Made by a program: the position numbers and the translations under genes. From positions 2,852,001 through 2,916,000 of the forward strand of contig JAPEHQ010000004.1 of assembly GCA_027405735.1 (NCBI GenBank): a DNA stretch of 64,000 bases, in the 5' to 3' direction. The notes under the pieces are model-generated. The model saw nothing but the letters and a program-made list of their open reading frames with translations, did no database searches and was not told where the DNA came from. The stretch comes from Mucor racemosus. Taxonomy: Eukaryota > Mucoromycota > Mucoromycetes > Mucorales > Mucoraceae. Below, in pieces: positions 1-13,320 of the stretch. Numbering within the stretch: position 1 is the stretch's first letter; each line of letters opens with the position of its first letter.

Positions 1-79
1 CTAACATTGATCTAAAATTGATTGTAAAAATTAAGCACTTGAATTCAGGTAATTATTTTTTGTATTTCCAAGATAGATC

Positions 80-1465
80 CAATTGTGCATTACTCTATAT
101 TTTTTGTTTCAGCAAAAAATATTGATTTTTTGTCGAGATAATCAAAATAATAGTTCTTATCACAGCTTAAAATTTATCATACCTGTAATGAGTCAAACAT
201 TTCAGTTTCATTCATGCAAAACTTTGTGTCATTCCTTATATAAATACTACAAGGAAATCATTACATGATCCCTTGTATATTTATCTGTCTTGTTACACTC
301 CTTTTACTTTTATTTATTCACTAATAAATATCTAATTTACAAATAAGAACACCAACCTTCATCAATCCAGTGATCACCAATTTATAATAACAAGAATAAT
401 ATCTATAAGCATATTATCCACCTTTGTTGTTAGTCCAAAATTACAGATCATTACGATACCGGAATTTCAAAATTTATTTTAAAAAATGGACGAAAAATGA
501 TTCAAAAAATAAAATCATTTAAATGCTCCTGAACTGCTAAGTAAGTTGACCTAGCGTATTAAATAGTTTTTGTGCAGTTTTAAATTCTGCATACATCTCA
601 ACAAAAAATATAAAAATATTCCACATTAAATTTTGCGTAAAATGCAATCGAAATTTTGGAGTTTTTTGAAGATAAACATTACTTTCTATAAGCATATTTA
701 AAATATAACCTATTGAAATGATGTGTAAAAACATTATCTATCGATCGAACTATTGTAGAATTATTTAGCTGCATTTTTCGTAGAGGAAACGAGATTTTTG
801 TCCAAATTTTTTTCAGTTTCAGAATTTGGGATGAGGGTATATGAGGGAAAAGTGGAAACTAGAAATAAAGGTATCTTTTTGTACACATTTTTAAGGATAT
901 CTCCACGAAAAATTAATATTTTGAAAAAAACTAAATTGGATCCGAGAGAGCTCAACGAGATCAATGTCATGAGTGTATATAAAATGTTGCTCAATTTAAT
1001 GAATATTTTGAAATCTACTACAAAACTGTCAAAAAAATGAAAAAAAAATAAAGGTACTCAAAAATTTTTTATACTAAAATATGTTATAGAGTACATCAAA
1101 ATAAGTAAGTTTTATTATTAAAAAGTTCTAGTATAGCTTAATTTTTTGTAGAGATATGAAGCCTCAAAGTTTTCAATCCTTTAGCAGTGAAATACGCGTA
1201 AAAATCTGAAACATTAACGCTGAAAAATTAATACCAACTGTAAAAAGTAGGATATTTCCGAATACTTGTTTTTGGATTAAAGGTGAGCATCTCAGGTACA
1301 TTGGCATATATTTTTTTCTTGGTGTTATTTAGTGAAAAAAAAAGCAGAGCAGGGATGAAAAATAAGACTCATTTTTAAAGAAAAAAGCAGTGAATTTTAT
1401 GTGGTTTTGAGTCTTTTGTGAGATATAGAATCAATATACGAATATGTAACATAATACGACTAACT
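80..1465 (+). repeat. Repeat family A, copy 1 (interrupted by a solo LTR)
   Basis: This is the most diverged copy of a family found six times in the window (others near 12.2-13.3, 19.8-20.9, 33.9-35.4, 42.4-43.9 and 56.8-58.0 kb). Shared landmarks in order are the AGCAAAAAATATTG segment, the CACAGCTTAAAAT segment, a region with overlapping ORFs on both strands (here 798-1040 plus, 761-994 minus), the GAAGCCTCAAAGTTTTCAAT block, and the GCAGAGCAGGGATGAAAA block. Positions 184-455 are a later LTR insertion. No terminal inverted repeats were seen. Boundaries are approximate. Confidence 0.8.
184..455 (+). mobile_element. Solo LTR, family alpha, copy 1
   Basis: The 272-bp element starts TGTAATGA and ends TCATTACG. 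It is flanked by a 5-bp direct repeat, ATACC (179-183 and 456-460). The interrupted repeat A reads without a gap in its other copies (TATCATAACGGGATTCC type), so the empty site is known. Inside are a TATATAAATACT box near 236 and AATAAATA polyadenylation-like signals near 324. TG..CA-like ends, short inverted termini and a 5-bp duplication are the usual signature of an LTR retrotransposon; here only one LTR remains. A second copy lies at 18193-18475. Confidence 0.82.
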
Positions 1466-2701
1466 TATATCTGTTTAGTGGTGTCTAAGGTATATTCTGA
1501 AAGCTTTTAATATGGGGTAATTGTATAGATAACATTCGTTTATATAATACTACGTAAAAAAAAAAAAAAACTATAGTTCTTCAAACATACTTTCAAATTT
1601 GTTGTTGTATGAAGCGGCTAGTCTCCATCTTAAATAGATTATTTATTTTATATGTAATCTTTTTTGTGATGTGGATATTTCCCTTTAATATTTAATGAAT
1701 TTCTCTAATGAACCCATGTTTTGCTGCTCGGTATGAATTACCTGTGAACGATAAGCCATAGTATTATGAGTATTATATTCACAGATGTTTATTATTTTAA
1801 ATTCATTTGTTGAAATATTTGACAATTAGATTTCTAACAATTTTCATTTAAAATCAGGATTCTTGGGAAGGTAATAGTAGTTAAATGAGTTAAATAGAGG
1901 ACCTTATTTTTAAATTACAACATGCAAAAGCTTGCTCTTTTCAGATTATATGAATGTATATAGTAGATATGCTGGTACACGCTTTGAGAATCATTGATAC
2001 TGGAGTGCTTTGCTATTCCAAGTATAATTGTATGTCCCCGATTTGAAACCGACGCGGTTTTAGACATTGATCGAAGAAAATTAAGTTATCTCATAATCTC
2101 GGTAAGCGATTTTTTTTATAAAACTTTAATAATTACAAAACACCCCTCTTCTTTCTATTTGTATAAATTTTTCACAATGAGAAAGCCGAATATTTTCAAT
2201 TGGTGTGTGTTTACTATAAATAAGTAGCATGACTAATTGCAAGCTTAATTCGTTTTTAATTTGAAAAGGTTTCACATGTATCGTATATGACATAAATATT
2301 TTTGCCCTGTGAATTTAAATCGCCTTTGATTGAAGATCAATTAGTTTTATTCTAATTTAATGCACAAATTTTTCCGATGGCTGAATATACTTCTCTTCGA
2401 CATGAAAAAACAGACTTAATAAACTACTACTATGCGGCTTCAGTGCCCGACTTTTTTCTTCAACAAATAAAAGGCTTGTAATCGACGATTGCGTTCAATT
2501 ATCGATGGTAGGCAAGCAAGGGGAGAAAGTCCGCGAAAATGAATTTGTGTGAAAAAACAAAACAAAATAAAAATGGAGAAAGGATAAAGTGTAATTCCAC
2601 CTTTCTTTTCTTCTTTAGTCAAATTATTACTTATTTTAACTCGTTCCAACTTACATAACCCCCCAACTCTTACACTTCTCTTTTGTTTAATTAACTATAC
2701 A
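1466..2701. other. AT-rich spacer upstream of the ferrochelatase gene
   Basis: No gene could be supported. A 37-codon open stretch on the plus strand near 1990-2100 ends at a GTAAGC that could be a splice donor, but it matches nothing I recognise and has no partner exon. The last few hundred bases hold the ferrochelatase promoter; no clear TATA box was picked out. Confidence 0.4.
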
Positions 2702-4013
2702 ATGCTTATTACTTCATTATTAAAAGGCACAGGTATATATAATTTCCCTCAAAAGTATTAAAATTTTAAATTGACCTTGTAAATTTTAGCCAAGCAATGT
2801 CAAACCAAGACCCATTTAGCAAGACCATCATTATGGTCTCCCATGCAGCAAATTCGTTTATATGCTACTGAAAATACTACAAAGAAACCGTAAGTAATCG
2901 AAGCGAGCAAATCCAAAATAGTCCAGGTTTTAATAATTTTCTTTTTCAAGGCCTACCGCTATTTTGCTAACTAATATGGGTGGGCCTGAAACCACAGACG
3001 ATGTATATAATTTTCTTCATAATCTCTTTTCTGATAGAGATTTGATGCAACTCCCTTTTCAAAAGTATGCTGCCAAATTCATTGCTAAAAGACGTACACC
3101 TCAAATTATAGAACAATATCAAGCTATCGGTGGAGGATCTCCTATTTTACGTTGGACTCGTACACAAGGAGCGGCCATGGAAAAAATTCTTGATAAAATC
3201 TCTCCAGAAACAGCACCCCACAAACATTATATTGCATTTCGCTACGTCGAACCTTATACCAACACAGCTTTGGAGGAAATGAAGAAGGATGGTGTGGAAC
3301 GTGCCATTGTATTTACACAATATCCTCAATATTCGTGTTCCACCACCGGAAGCAGTTTAAATGATCTCCATCGCGGAATTTCGGAGCTGGGTATGGATCA
3401 AGTACGTTGGAGTATCATTGATCGATGGCCTACACATCCTGGCTTTATTGAGGCTACTGCACAGAAGATTGAAGCTAAATTGGCCGAATATACAGAGGAA
3501 GAGCGTAAAGACGCTATTATTATGTTCTCTGCACATTCTTTACCTATGTCTGTTGTCAACCGTGGTGATACTTATCCTGCTGAGGTTGCTGCTACTGTGG
3601 ACCATGTTATGAAACGATTAGAAAATAAGTATCCACACCGTCTTTGCTGGCAATCACAAGTAGGCCCAAAGGCCTGGTTAGGTCCTCAGACATCAGAAGC
3701 TCTTAAGGGGTTTGCTAAAGCAGGTAAAAAGAATTTGGTTGTTGTGCCTATTGCTTTTACAAGTGATCATATTGAAACATTATATGAATTGGATCATGAA
3801 TATGGAACTGAGGCCAAGGAGTTGGGTATTTCTGGATGGAAACGTGTTGATGCTTTAAATGGAGACCCCATTTTTACTCAAGCAATGGCTGACATCGTTA
3901 AAGAACACATCGATAAGAAGGAGGTTGTTAGTAAGCAATGGCCACTTAGATGTCCTGACTGTACATTTGAAAATTGTGGACACTCTCGTGATTTTTTTAC
4001 CAATCAAAAATAA
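2702..4013 (+). CDS. HEM15: Ferrochelatase, mitochondrial
   Basis: Ferrochelatase inserts ferrous iron into protoporphyrin IX, the last step of haem synthesis, on the matrix side of the inner mitochondrial membrane. I read three exons: 2702-2732, 2790-2889 and 2951-4013 (introns 57 and 61 nt, both GT..AG), giving 397 aa. The first 38 residues are basic and hydroxylated, with an RLYAT motif as expected for a matrix presequence. The mature part begins TAILLTNMGGP. Conserved family motifs are YSCSTTGSSL (173-180 region), the catalytic histidine H239 in FSAHSLP, and SDHIETLYELDHEY (315-328). The C-terminus has C378, C381 and C386, with C173 upstream. The spacing matches the four cysteines that hold the [2Fe-2S] cluster in animal and fission-yeast ferrochelatases. 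Start chosen because it supplies the presequence. Very secure. Confidence 0.97.
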
Positions 4014-5470
4014 AAAGTTGTAAATATTTATACAATTACGAGAGCTTTACTGAATATAATGTAGCTTAAATCAAGGCATTTGGTTGCGTTTATATCACTA
4101 TCTATTTTGCTTGATTATAATTTTGCTAAAAAGGGGTCATTTAAATTTTGGTATCACAGCATCAAATATATAATACGATTCTTGGTTCACCGCTTTTAAT
4201 AGACACCGATCCCACGGCTGCACAGATTATTGATTATTATATACATTGTAAATATTTAATACATCATAATTATGTGTGTGTTCACTACCACTATATCTAT
4301 TAAACAATCTATGCAACTGGAATGAACTCGAAGCGAATATTTATGAATTGAATGGATAAAAAAGTAGGTATTCATTACCAAATAACAAAAATGTCACTTA
4401 TATATGTCAGCGAGTATTGCATACGAGAAGCATGATTTATCTAGAAAGAACATTAAGCCTTTGTAATCATGATTTGTTTAACAAGCGAGCTGTCAAATTT
4501 GCAAGTAACAAATAAACGGCAATTTCGGCAATTGGATGCCGAGGTTTAATATTGTTTGGGTCTGAAATATTTTTACAAATTACACTTTTACAACAATTTA
4601 AAGAATTGTTTTAAGATATACAAATACTATAATGGTTAAGTTTTAATTGTAAATGTTATTGGAGTATATAGAAAACCTTTCAAGAATTTTTCAATCAAAC
4701 GTTGCATATCGCTAAAGCTAATAATAATGTCTATTTAGACTGGTGTGTATAAAAGCAAATTTAATCTATTATTGTGATCGAAAAAAAAAAATATAGATAT
4801 ATAGTCTAAGTGTTGCTCAGTGCTTTTAAAATTAGAAATGTGTAGCTTTTAAATGAACAAATCAATTCTTTGAGAACACATAATTAGGTAAATTATCGAG
4901 GTTAGTTTTTATCATTCTCCGGGGTTTTCAATGCGCTCTCCAATACATTCACATTGGCAATTGTAGCTTATTATGCTTGAGTTAGTTTCTGATAAAAATA
5001 TCCTATTATATTTTACATATTTTAACATACTTTTATAAAACGGTTTATTATTGAAGTTGTTTTAAACTACTCTGAAAATCCTTTAAAGATGGCCAATGTC
5101 AAATCACAGAATACCATGGAAACTCAAAGTTTTTTTTTTTAATCCAATTTTTGTTATTTGAAATTACAAGATGATTGAGTTGATATAGTATGGAGAGAGC
5201 AATGTATTAAGAAGAATATGTTCAAACGTCTGCATAGTCTCAAGCTAGCGGGAAATTACGGATATTGAGCGCAATAAAGCTATAACTATCTTTCCCCTTC
5301 TTTTGTACATTTGGTATTGCAGTTCTCTGTTTTTTTTTTTCATATTTTGCAAACCCTCAACAGTCACCAGATACTAAAGTTTTTTTTCCCAAATCATGAA
5401 TGGATTTAAATGAAGCTAGCTCAAACATAACATTGTTTCTCATTTTTTCCTTTTTCTCAACTAAAATAAA
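4014..5470. other. AT-rich spacer
   Basis: Between the ferrochelatase stop and the aminopeptidase start. No ORF, RNA gene or repeat copy could be supported. It contains homopolymer A/T runs and, just before 5471, a pyrimidine-rich stretch (TTTCTCATTTTTTCC) typical of the leader next to strongly expressed fungal genes. Confidence 0.5.
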
Positions 5471-6798
<1,328 letters not shown>

Positions 6799-6838
6799 AT
6801 AAAAAGGGGGTGGAAAATCTATATACATTTTTTTTTTA

Positions 6839-8437
6839 TTATTCTTGTCGTCTCTTTTTTGTGTGTCTATCATCTATATCGTTTTTACGTCGATTTGATG
6901 CTTCCTTAATTTTAGGCATGCATTCAATTAATTCTTCTTTTGAAACAGCATCTCTGATACTACGCAAGACATTGTCTACTGTAGATTGATGATTACCATC
7001 AGGCTTATCATCTCTGTATCGCATAAATCTCCATGGTGATTTGAGATTTAATTGCTGCTGTAATTCTGGATCGTAATTGCATTCAATGATTTTGCCATCC
7101 ATTTCTTTAGGTCTGTTTCCGAATTTCTCTTTCCATTCTTGATCTGTGATGCCTAGTTCTGCAAAAAAGTTATAGTCTTTTCCTCCTTGCCACACAAGCA
7201 AATCAATTCTAGGTTTTGCTGTGTAATCTTTTACGCCCGGTAAACTTCCACCTGGGAAAAATAATGAAACTTTGAAATCAACAGAATTCTCATTCAATGG
7301 TTTCCATTTCAACCTATTAAAATAAAAGATTAGATTAATAAAAATAAAAAAGTAGAATTGCTCGCTTACATTTTGTTACATGTTCCCATGGCATATGGCG
7401 CATTTACAGATGTGAAAATAAGTCCATCATTTCCATGCTTTAATTTGGGTATGATTTCATTAAAGACAATATCAAGATGATAGGTGAATTGTTGTTCTTT
7501 GAATTCAACTCTAATAAATCAAATAAATATCTAGATGCAAAAATACGGAAGAAAAGCCTTACAAAAATGGTAATTGTCTTCGTAACTGTGGATTTTTCCT
7601 GATCATTTCTTGATGAGGCTTGATGATTTCAGTTCGAAGATACTAGGCAGTTGTCAGTTTTCTAGCAAATATGCGTGTGTGTGTATGTGTATTTTTTTTT
7701 ATTTACCCCTAATCGACTCATAAGGCCTCGAGAAAGTAATACATTGCTTTCAATGCATAAACAATCAAATAATAAGAATCGCAATTGTGTCTACTCGAGT
7801 CAATTTTTTTTTACTGTTTTGCATGATCTATGGTAAAACAAACTCACTGTGCCATCTTCCTCTTTATCTAAAACAAATTCACCATCGATAATTGTATTTT
7901 TTAAGCATTTTTGGAAACTTGGATCACCAGGAATTGGAAATCTAAAATTACGTACAACATGGAAATTGCTCTTTCTATCAAACTTTTTTTTGATCCAAAT
8001 GTTGCAAATTAGAATCAATTGAATGCAAATATCTGATGAAATACTAACGAGATAAACTTCTGGTTCTCTCCTATGGTTAACTGTCAATAAAGCAAGACAG
8101 CGAACACCATCTGATTTCTCGGCAACAAAAAAACTAGAGAGCAATGATATATATATATAATATATATTTATAAGCAAAACAATGTCAATTCAAAAATAGC
8201 TGGTAATTTACTCTTCTTCCTCGATTTCTCTTAATTGTTTGGCACCAAAACTAATAGGCTGTGCACCAGGAAATCTATTAAACCAAAGATTGAATACATG
8301 TATTTCTTGATGAATTTTTTTTTTTTTTCATGTATTTACTTGTAACTATTCAATCTTAATAAAGAAGCAACCTTTTCTTTGAGATCAAATGTATCTCTGA
8401 CAAAATCTCCAGGAATATTAGGAACTGGACTAGTCAT
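6839..8437 (-). CDS. CEG1: mRNA capping enzyme, guanylyltransferase subunit
   Basis: It transfers GMP to the 5' end of nascent RNA polymerase II transcripts. I read eight exons: 8437-8340, 8274-8212, 8133-8049, 7982-7848, 7790-7707, 7642-7563, 7510-7370 and 7313-6839, all GT..AG and all in phase, giving 386 aa. Nucleotidyltransferase motifs in order: AEKSDG with catalytic K60 (motif I), IIDGEFVLD (III), LRFLLFDCL (IIIa), DGLIFT (IV) and LKWKP (V), then a C-terminal OB fold. The C-terminus is basic (RRKNDIDDRHTKKRR). The 66-nt intron after exon 3 has a length divisible by three and no stop, so it could be retained; I removed it because YLFDRKSNF then aligns with the family. No triphosphatase domain is fused, as in fungi generally. 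Divergent from the nucleoporin gene. Confidence 0.95.
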
Positions 8438-8662
8438 TTTATGAAAAGATTTTTATAAAAAAGTAAAGAAATGTAAAAGCTTTGAGAGATACTTACAGTA
8501 ACTTCATCCACAAGCTGTGTTATAGACGACGTCAGCCCATGTTTTAAGCGGGATAGGCATTTTTACCTCCTCTACCTCCTTTTCAAGAGACGCGTTTTTG
8601 ATACATATAAATTTTTTTATTTTTATTATTCTTTCTATTCTCCTAGTTCCCTTATATAAAAA
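8438..8662. promoter_or_regulatory. Shared divergent promoter, capping enzyme / nucleoporin
   Basis: The 225 bp between the two start codons must serve both directions. A TTATATAAA box lies directly before the nucleoporin ATG (about 8652-8660), which is too close to act as its TATA box but may mark the leader. An ACGCGT hexamer near 8591 resembles the MluI cell-cycle box bound by MBF-type factors; this is suggestive only. Confidence 0.4.
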
Positions 8663-11600
8663 ATGTTTGGAAAGAGTGCTTTTGGATCAACTGGAGGATT
8701 CGGTCAACAACAGCAACAACAACCAGCTTCAGTGTTTGGCCAACAACCTCAACAACAACAACCACAAGGTGGTGCATTTGGTGGTAAGTTTCGATGAGAT
8801 TTAAAAAATTTTACTATGGTATATTCGGTTGCCATAACAACAAAAATATTTAGGATTTGGAGCAACATCTACACCCAGTGCTTTTGGTACTACACCTGCT
8901 GCAACAAGTGCTTTTGGACAACCTGCTCAGCAATCAGCATTTGGAGCAGCTCCTGCTACAAGTAAGTATATCATTTGATAGATTGTATTAATGTCAAATA
9001 TTCAACATTTTCTTCAAAAAAAAAAAAAAAAAAAAAGCTGGTTTCGGCGCCACCAGCACTTCCGCTTTCGGTCAAGCTAGACCTTCTGCATTTGGATCAA
9101 CACAACCCTCTGCTTTTGGTGCTGGTAAGTCTTCATTGTTCTCAAGAATTTCCAAGGATTTTAATTGACATTTTTTCATCGATAGCTCAACCTGCTACTT
9201 CAACTGGTTTCGGTGGAGGATTTGGATCTAGTAAGTACCCGCTTATTGTGTGAAAAGAGAGACTAAGACCATTTGAGAATTACAAAATTTTAATTTACTA
9301 TTGGAAACCTTTGATAAATTTTTCTCTATTTGGTCGCTCTTTCTCTATTCGTTTCTTCTTCTTTTTTTTCTTTTTTTTGTTGTACTAATTTGATCAATGG
9401 TAGCTCCTACGACTTCAGCATTTGGAAGTGCATCAGCTCAACCTTCAGGTGGATTATTTGGATCACGTCCCGCTACAAGTGCTTTTGGAAATACTTCCAG
9501 CAGTACTTTTGGACAACCTCAACAACCTCAACAACAAACATCGGCTTTTGGTGGCATGGGTGCTACTAATTCTGCATTTGGACAACCAGCTGCGGCTGCT
9601 GGTGGTGTAAATCAAGGTACTGCAGTTGCTGATTTCTCACCTACTCAAGATCGCGATATTACAACTGGCGTCAATAACTTTTTCCAGACTATTACAGCTA
9701 TGCCTCAATATAAAAACTATTCTCTTGAAGAACTTCGTTTGCAAGATTACCAACAGAATAGAAAGAGCGCTGGTGGTGCTACAGGCGGTGCATTTGGCGC
9801 ACCTGCTGGTGGTGCTTTTGGCTCAACTCCTGCTGCCACATCATCATTTGGTCAACCTGCTGCAACAACTGGTGGCTTCGGTCAACAACAAACATCTGCA
9901 TTCGGTCAACCTGCTCAAACTAGTGCTTTTGGTGCCAATACTGGCACAACTGGTGGTCTTTTTGGTCAACAACCTGCTGCTTCTACATCTGCATTTGGTC
10001 AACAACCCGCTGCTACTGGTTTTGGCGCCTCTACTTCAGCTTTCGGTCAACAACCTGCTGCAACTACAGGTTTTGGTGCCGCTGCAAATACCGGCGGTGC
10101 CTTTGGTGCTGCTGCTTCAAAGCCTTTTTCATTCGGTAAAATTATAAAGATTATTCATCTGTTTTTCATTAAAATTTTAACATGTCTTATTTTTTCATAG
10201 GTAGTACACCTGCACCAGCAGCTGGTGGATTTGGTCAGTCAGCAACACCTGCTTTTGGTCAACAGCAACCTGCTACTGGTGGTGCCTTTGGTCAACAACA
10301 ACCTGCCGCCACTGGTGGATTTGGTGGATTTGGACAAAAGCCTGCTACTACTCCTGCTGCTGGAGGATTTGGTGGATTTGGTAATAATGCTACCACTGGT
10401 GGTTTTGGTCAAGCTGCTGGTGGTTTTGGAGCCGCTGCAAGCAAACCTGCCTCGTCTTTCTCATTTGGAGCAGCCGCCCCAACTACTGGTGCTACAACTG
10501 GTGGTTTTGGTGGATTTGGTTCTACTCCTGCCCCAGCTACAGGTGGTTTTGGTCAAGCTGCCTCTGGCGGTGGGCTTTTTGGAGCTGCTAAACCTGCTGC
10601 CCCAACCACTTCTTTGTTTGGTAATCCTGCTGGTGCTACTACTGGCACTACTGGTGGATTTGGTGGATTTGGTGCTGGTCAAACCGGTGCTACTGGTGCT
10701 ACTGGAGGTTTGTTTGGTCAAAAACCTGCTACTGGATTGGGAGCAACCACTGGTGGAATGTTTGGTAATAGTACATTGGGCGCTACTAACACTGGGTTTG
10801 GTGGATTTGGCCAACAACAACAAGGCAGTAATACCTTCAATTTGCCTGCTCAAGGTGGTTTAACTTCATTTGGTACTAACCCTCTCCAACCTGGTATGCA
10901 ACAACAACCTTTAATTGCTACTGTCGATAAGAATCCTTATGGTAACAATCCTTTGTTCGACTTGAGCAAGGTCTCCAATGCCCCTACTGGTGTCAAATCT
11001 GGTGCTTCTGCTGTTCCATTAGATGGCTCCAGCCGTAAATCTAATAATGCTCATTACCCCATATCTCCTCGTGTTGTCTCCAAGATCAAACTCCGTGGAT
11101 TCAGCTTCAATCCTTCTAGTAGATCTAATGTTCGCAAGGCTGCCGCTACTTCTTTGGAAGGTATTAGTGACGATGCTGTTCTTGGCGCTGGTGCTTTTGC
11201 TCCTCGTTCTAACAACAAGAAATTAGTCTTTGATGAAAACATCGATGCAGCAAGCATTGTTAATCTCGTAAATAACAAAAAATCTGATAAGAGAAGAGTC
11301 ATGTTTGATCCTCAACTTGAGTATGTTGCAGCTAAGGAAAATACCACTACAAAGCCAACTGCCACTACAACTACAACTACTACTACTACCACTATATCCG
11401 AGGTCACAGCCATTAGTGAAGCATCTTCTGGTAGCAACGCTTCATCTTCTATCACAACATCTTCTGCATCCACTCTTGCTTTGAAGAATGGCTATTATAT
11501 TTCACCCACTCTTGATACCTTGTCCAACATGCCTAAAGAAGGGTTAAAACAAGTACAAAACCTTGTTGTTGGTCGCAAGGGGTATGGTGAAGTCCGTTAT

Positions 11601-11912
11601 GAACAGCCTGTCGATCTATCTGATGTTGTTCTCGAGGATATTATGGGTAACATTGTTGTTATTGAAGATAAAACAGTTGTTGTTTATCCCGACCAAGAGT
11701 CCAAGCCTGCCAAGGGTGTTCAATTGAATTTGCCAGCAATTGTCAAGATTGAAAATTGTTTCTCCCATGATAAAAATACTGGTGCCCCTATTAAAGATCC
11801 TAACCATCCTCGTTTCCAACTTTTCAAGGAAAGACTTCGTAAGCGTGATACTGTTGAATTCGTTGATTACAAAGATAATGGTGAATGGACTTTTAAGGTT
11901 CAGGAATTTTAA
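8663..11912 (+). CDS. FG nucleoporin of the Nup98 / Nup100-Nup116 family
   Basis: A nuclear-pore protein whose FG repeats form the permeability barrier and bind transport receptors. Six exons: 8663-8783, 8854-8961, 9038-9124, 9186-9230, 9404-10135 and 10201-11912, all phase-consistent, give 934 aa. Residues 1-200 and about 245-570 are dense in FG, GLFG and GFG repeats with Q/A/T/G spacers. Between them lies a GLEBS-type Gle2/Rae1-binding motif (about 203-241; key segment EELRLQDYQQNRK). The C-terminal 141 residues (from about 794, starting NGYYISP) are the Nup98 autoproteolytic-fold domain that anchors the protein to the scaffold. The protein stops at KVQEF, where Nup98-Nup96 precursors would carry the HF/S cleavage site, so no Nup96 part is attached. 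Intron 2 contains a 22-base A run. Four short exons at the 5' end each begin and end inside FG repeat units. Confidence 0.95.
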
Positions 11913-12204
11913 ATAAATACACTCACAGAATTACATACACACAAACACACATATTTTGACTCTCCCCCTATACTTGCTCCCCAAACTTTATAAACATTGA
12001 CCAAATCAAAATTGATACTAATAAAATCTAAATATTTTCACAAAAAAAAATATTAAATAAATGACATTCAACAATTTGAAATCAAAAAATCTCTAAAACT
12101 TGAATTTCAAATATCCATTCTTCAAAAAGAAGCGTGCTACAATATCTTTTTTATAACTAGCGCCATATTGAACAACTTTTAGAGTATAAATTACATTGCT
12201 GAAT
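11913..12204. other. Nucleoporin 3' flank
   Basis: AT-rich 3' flank with AAATAAAT polyadenylation-like signals near 11911 and 12055, running into repeat A copy 2. No gene seen. Confidence 0.5.
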
Positions 12205-13320
12205 ACATATGAATAGGTCACATTATGCTACCTGTCCCTAAATTTATTTTATATCTCAAGAAAGATTCAAAAATGCGTAAAACTCCCTTAAAAACTGGGT
12301 CTCACTTTTCATCTCTGCTCTGCTTTTTTTTTCACTAAATAACACCAAGAAAAAAATATATACCAATGTACCTGAGATGTTCACCTTTAATCCAAAAACA
12401 AATATCCAGAAATATCCTATTTTTTGCAGTTGGTATTAATTTTTCAGTGCTAATGTTTCAGATTTTTGCGCGTATTTTACTGCTAAAGGATTGAAAACTT
12501 TGAGGCTTCATATCTCTAGAAAACATTAAGCTATACCGCCACTTTTTAATAATGAAATTTACTTGTTTTGAAGTGCTCTATCACATATTTTAGTATGAAA
12601 AACCTTTGAGCACTTTTATTTTTTTTTTCATTTTTTTGACATTTCTATAGTAGGTTTCAAAATATTGATTAAATTGAGCAACTTTTTTTTTGCATTCATG
12701 TCATCCAGCTCGTTAATCTCTCTCGGATCCAATTTAGAGTTTTTCAAAATATTGATTTTTCGTGGAGATATCCTCAAAAATATGTACAAAAAGACACCTT
12801 CATTTCTAGCCTCCATTTTTCCCTTGTATACCCTCATCCCAAATTCTGAATCTGAAAAAATTTGGACAAAAATGTTGGTTTCTCCACGAAAAATACAGCT
12901 AGAAGGTTCAGCAATAGCTCGATCGATAGATAATTATTTTTTACATCATTTTAATTTATTATATTTTATATATGTTTATAAAAAGTGATGTGTATCCTCA
13001 AAAAACCTCCAAAATTTCAATTGCATTTTGCGCACAATTTAATGTGAAATGTTTGTCTGAATTTTATTTAGATGGATGCAGAATCCAAAACAGTACAAAA
13101 ACTATTTAATACACTAGCTCAACTTACTTTGCAGTTCTTGAGCATTTAAACAATGTTGTTTTTTTGAATCATTTTTCGTCCATTTTTAAAAATAAATTTT
13201 GGAATCCCGTTATGATAGATTTTAAGCTGTGATAAAAACTATTATTTTGATTATTTCGACGAAAAACCAATATTTTTTGCTAAAACAAAAAATACAGAGT
13301 AGTAATCAATTAGACCTATC
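12205..13320 (-). repeat. Repeat family A, copy 2
   Basis: Reverse-oriented copy, very close to copy 3 at 19.8-20.9 kb. It keeps an open 107-codon frame on the plus strand (12665-12988) and an overlapping 69-codon frame on the minus strand (12628-12837). Neither product matches a family I know. The minus-strand product opens MRVYKGKMEARNEG and ends IEMSKK. The copy continues into the joining segment J at 13320-13580. Confidence 0.85.

Noticed and set aside
1990..2110. Open stretch ending at GTAAGC, possible exon
   Set aside because: Only 37 codons, no acceptor partner, no recognised family.
7983..8048. Reading through the 66-nt in-phase segment of the capping enzyme as coding
   Set aside because: It has good donor and acceptor sites, and the family alignment closes up only when it is removed. 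Retention cannot be excluded.
9626..10147. Long plus-strand ORFs overlapping the nucleoporin in other frames
   Set aside because: Leucine/valine-rich shadow translations of the FG repeats; the frame with GLEBS motif and C-terminal domain is clearly the gene.
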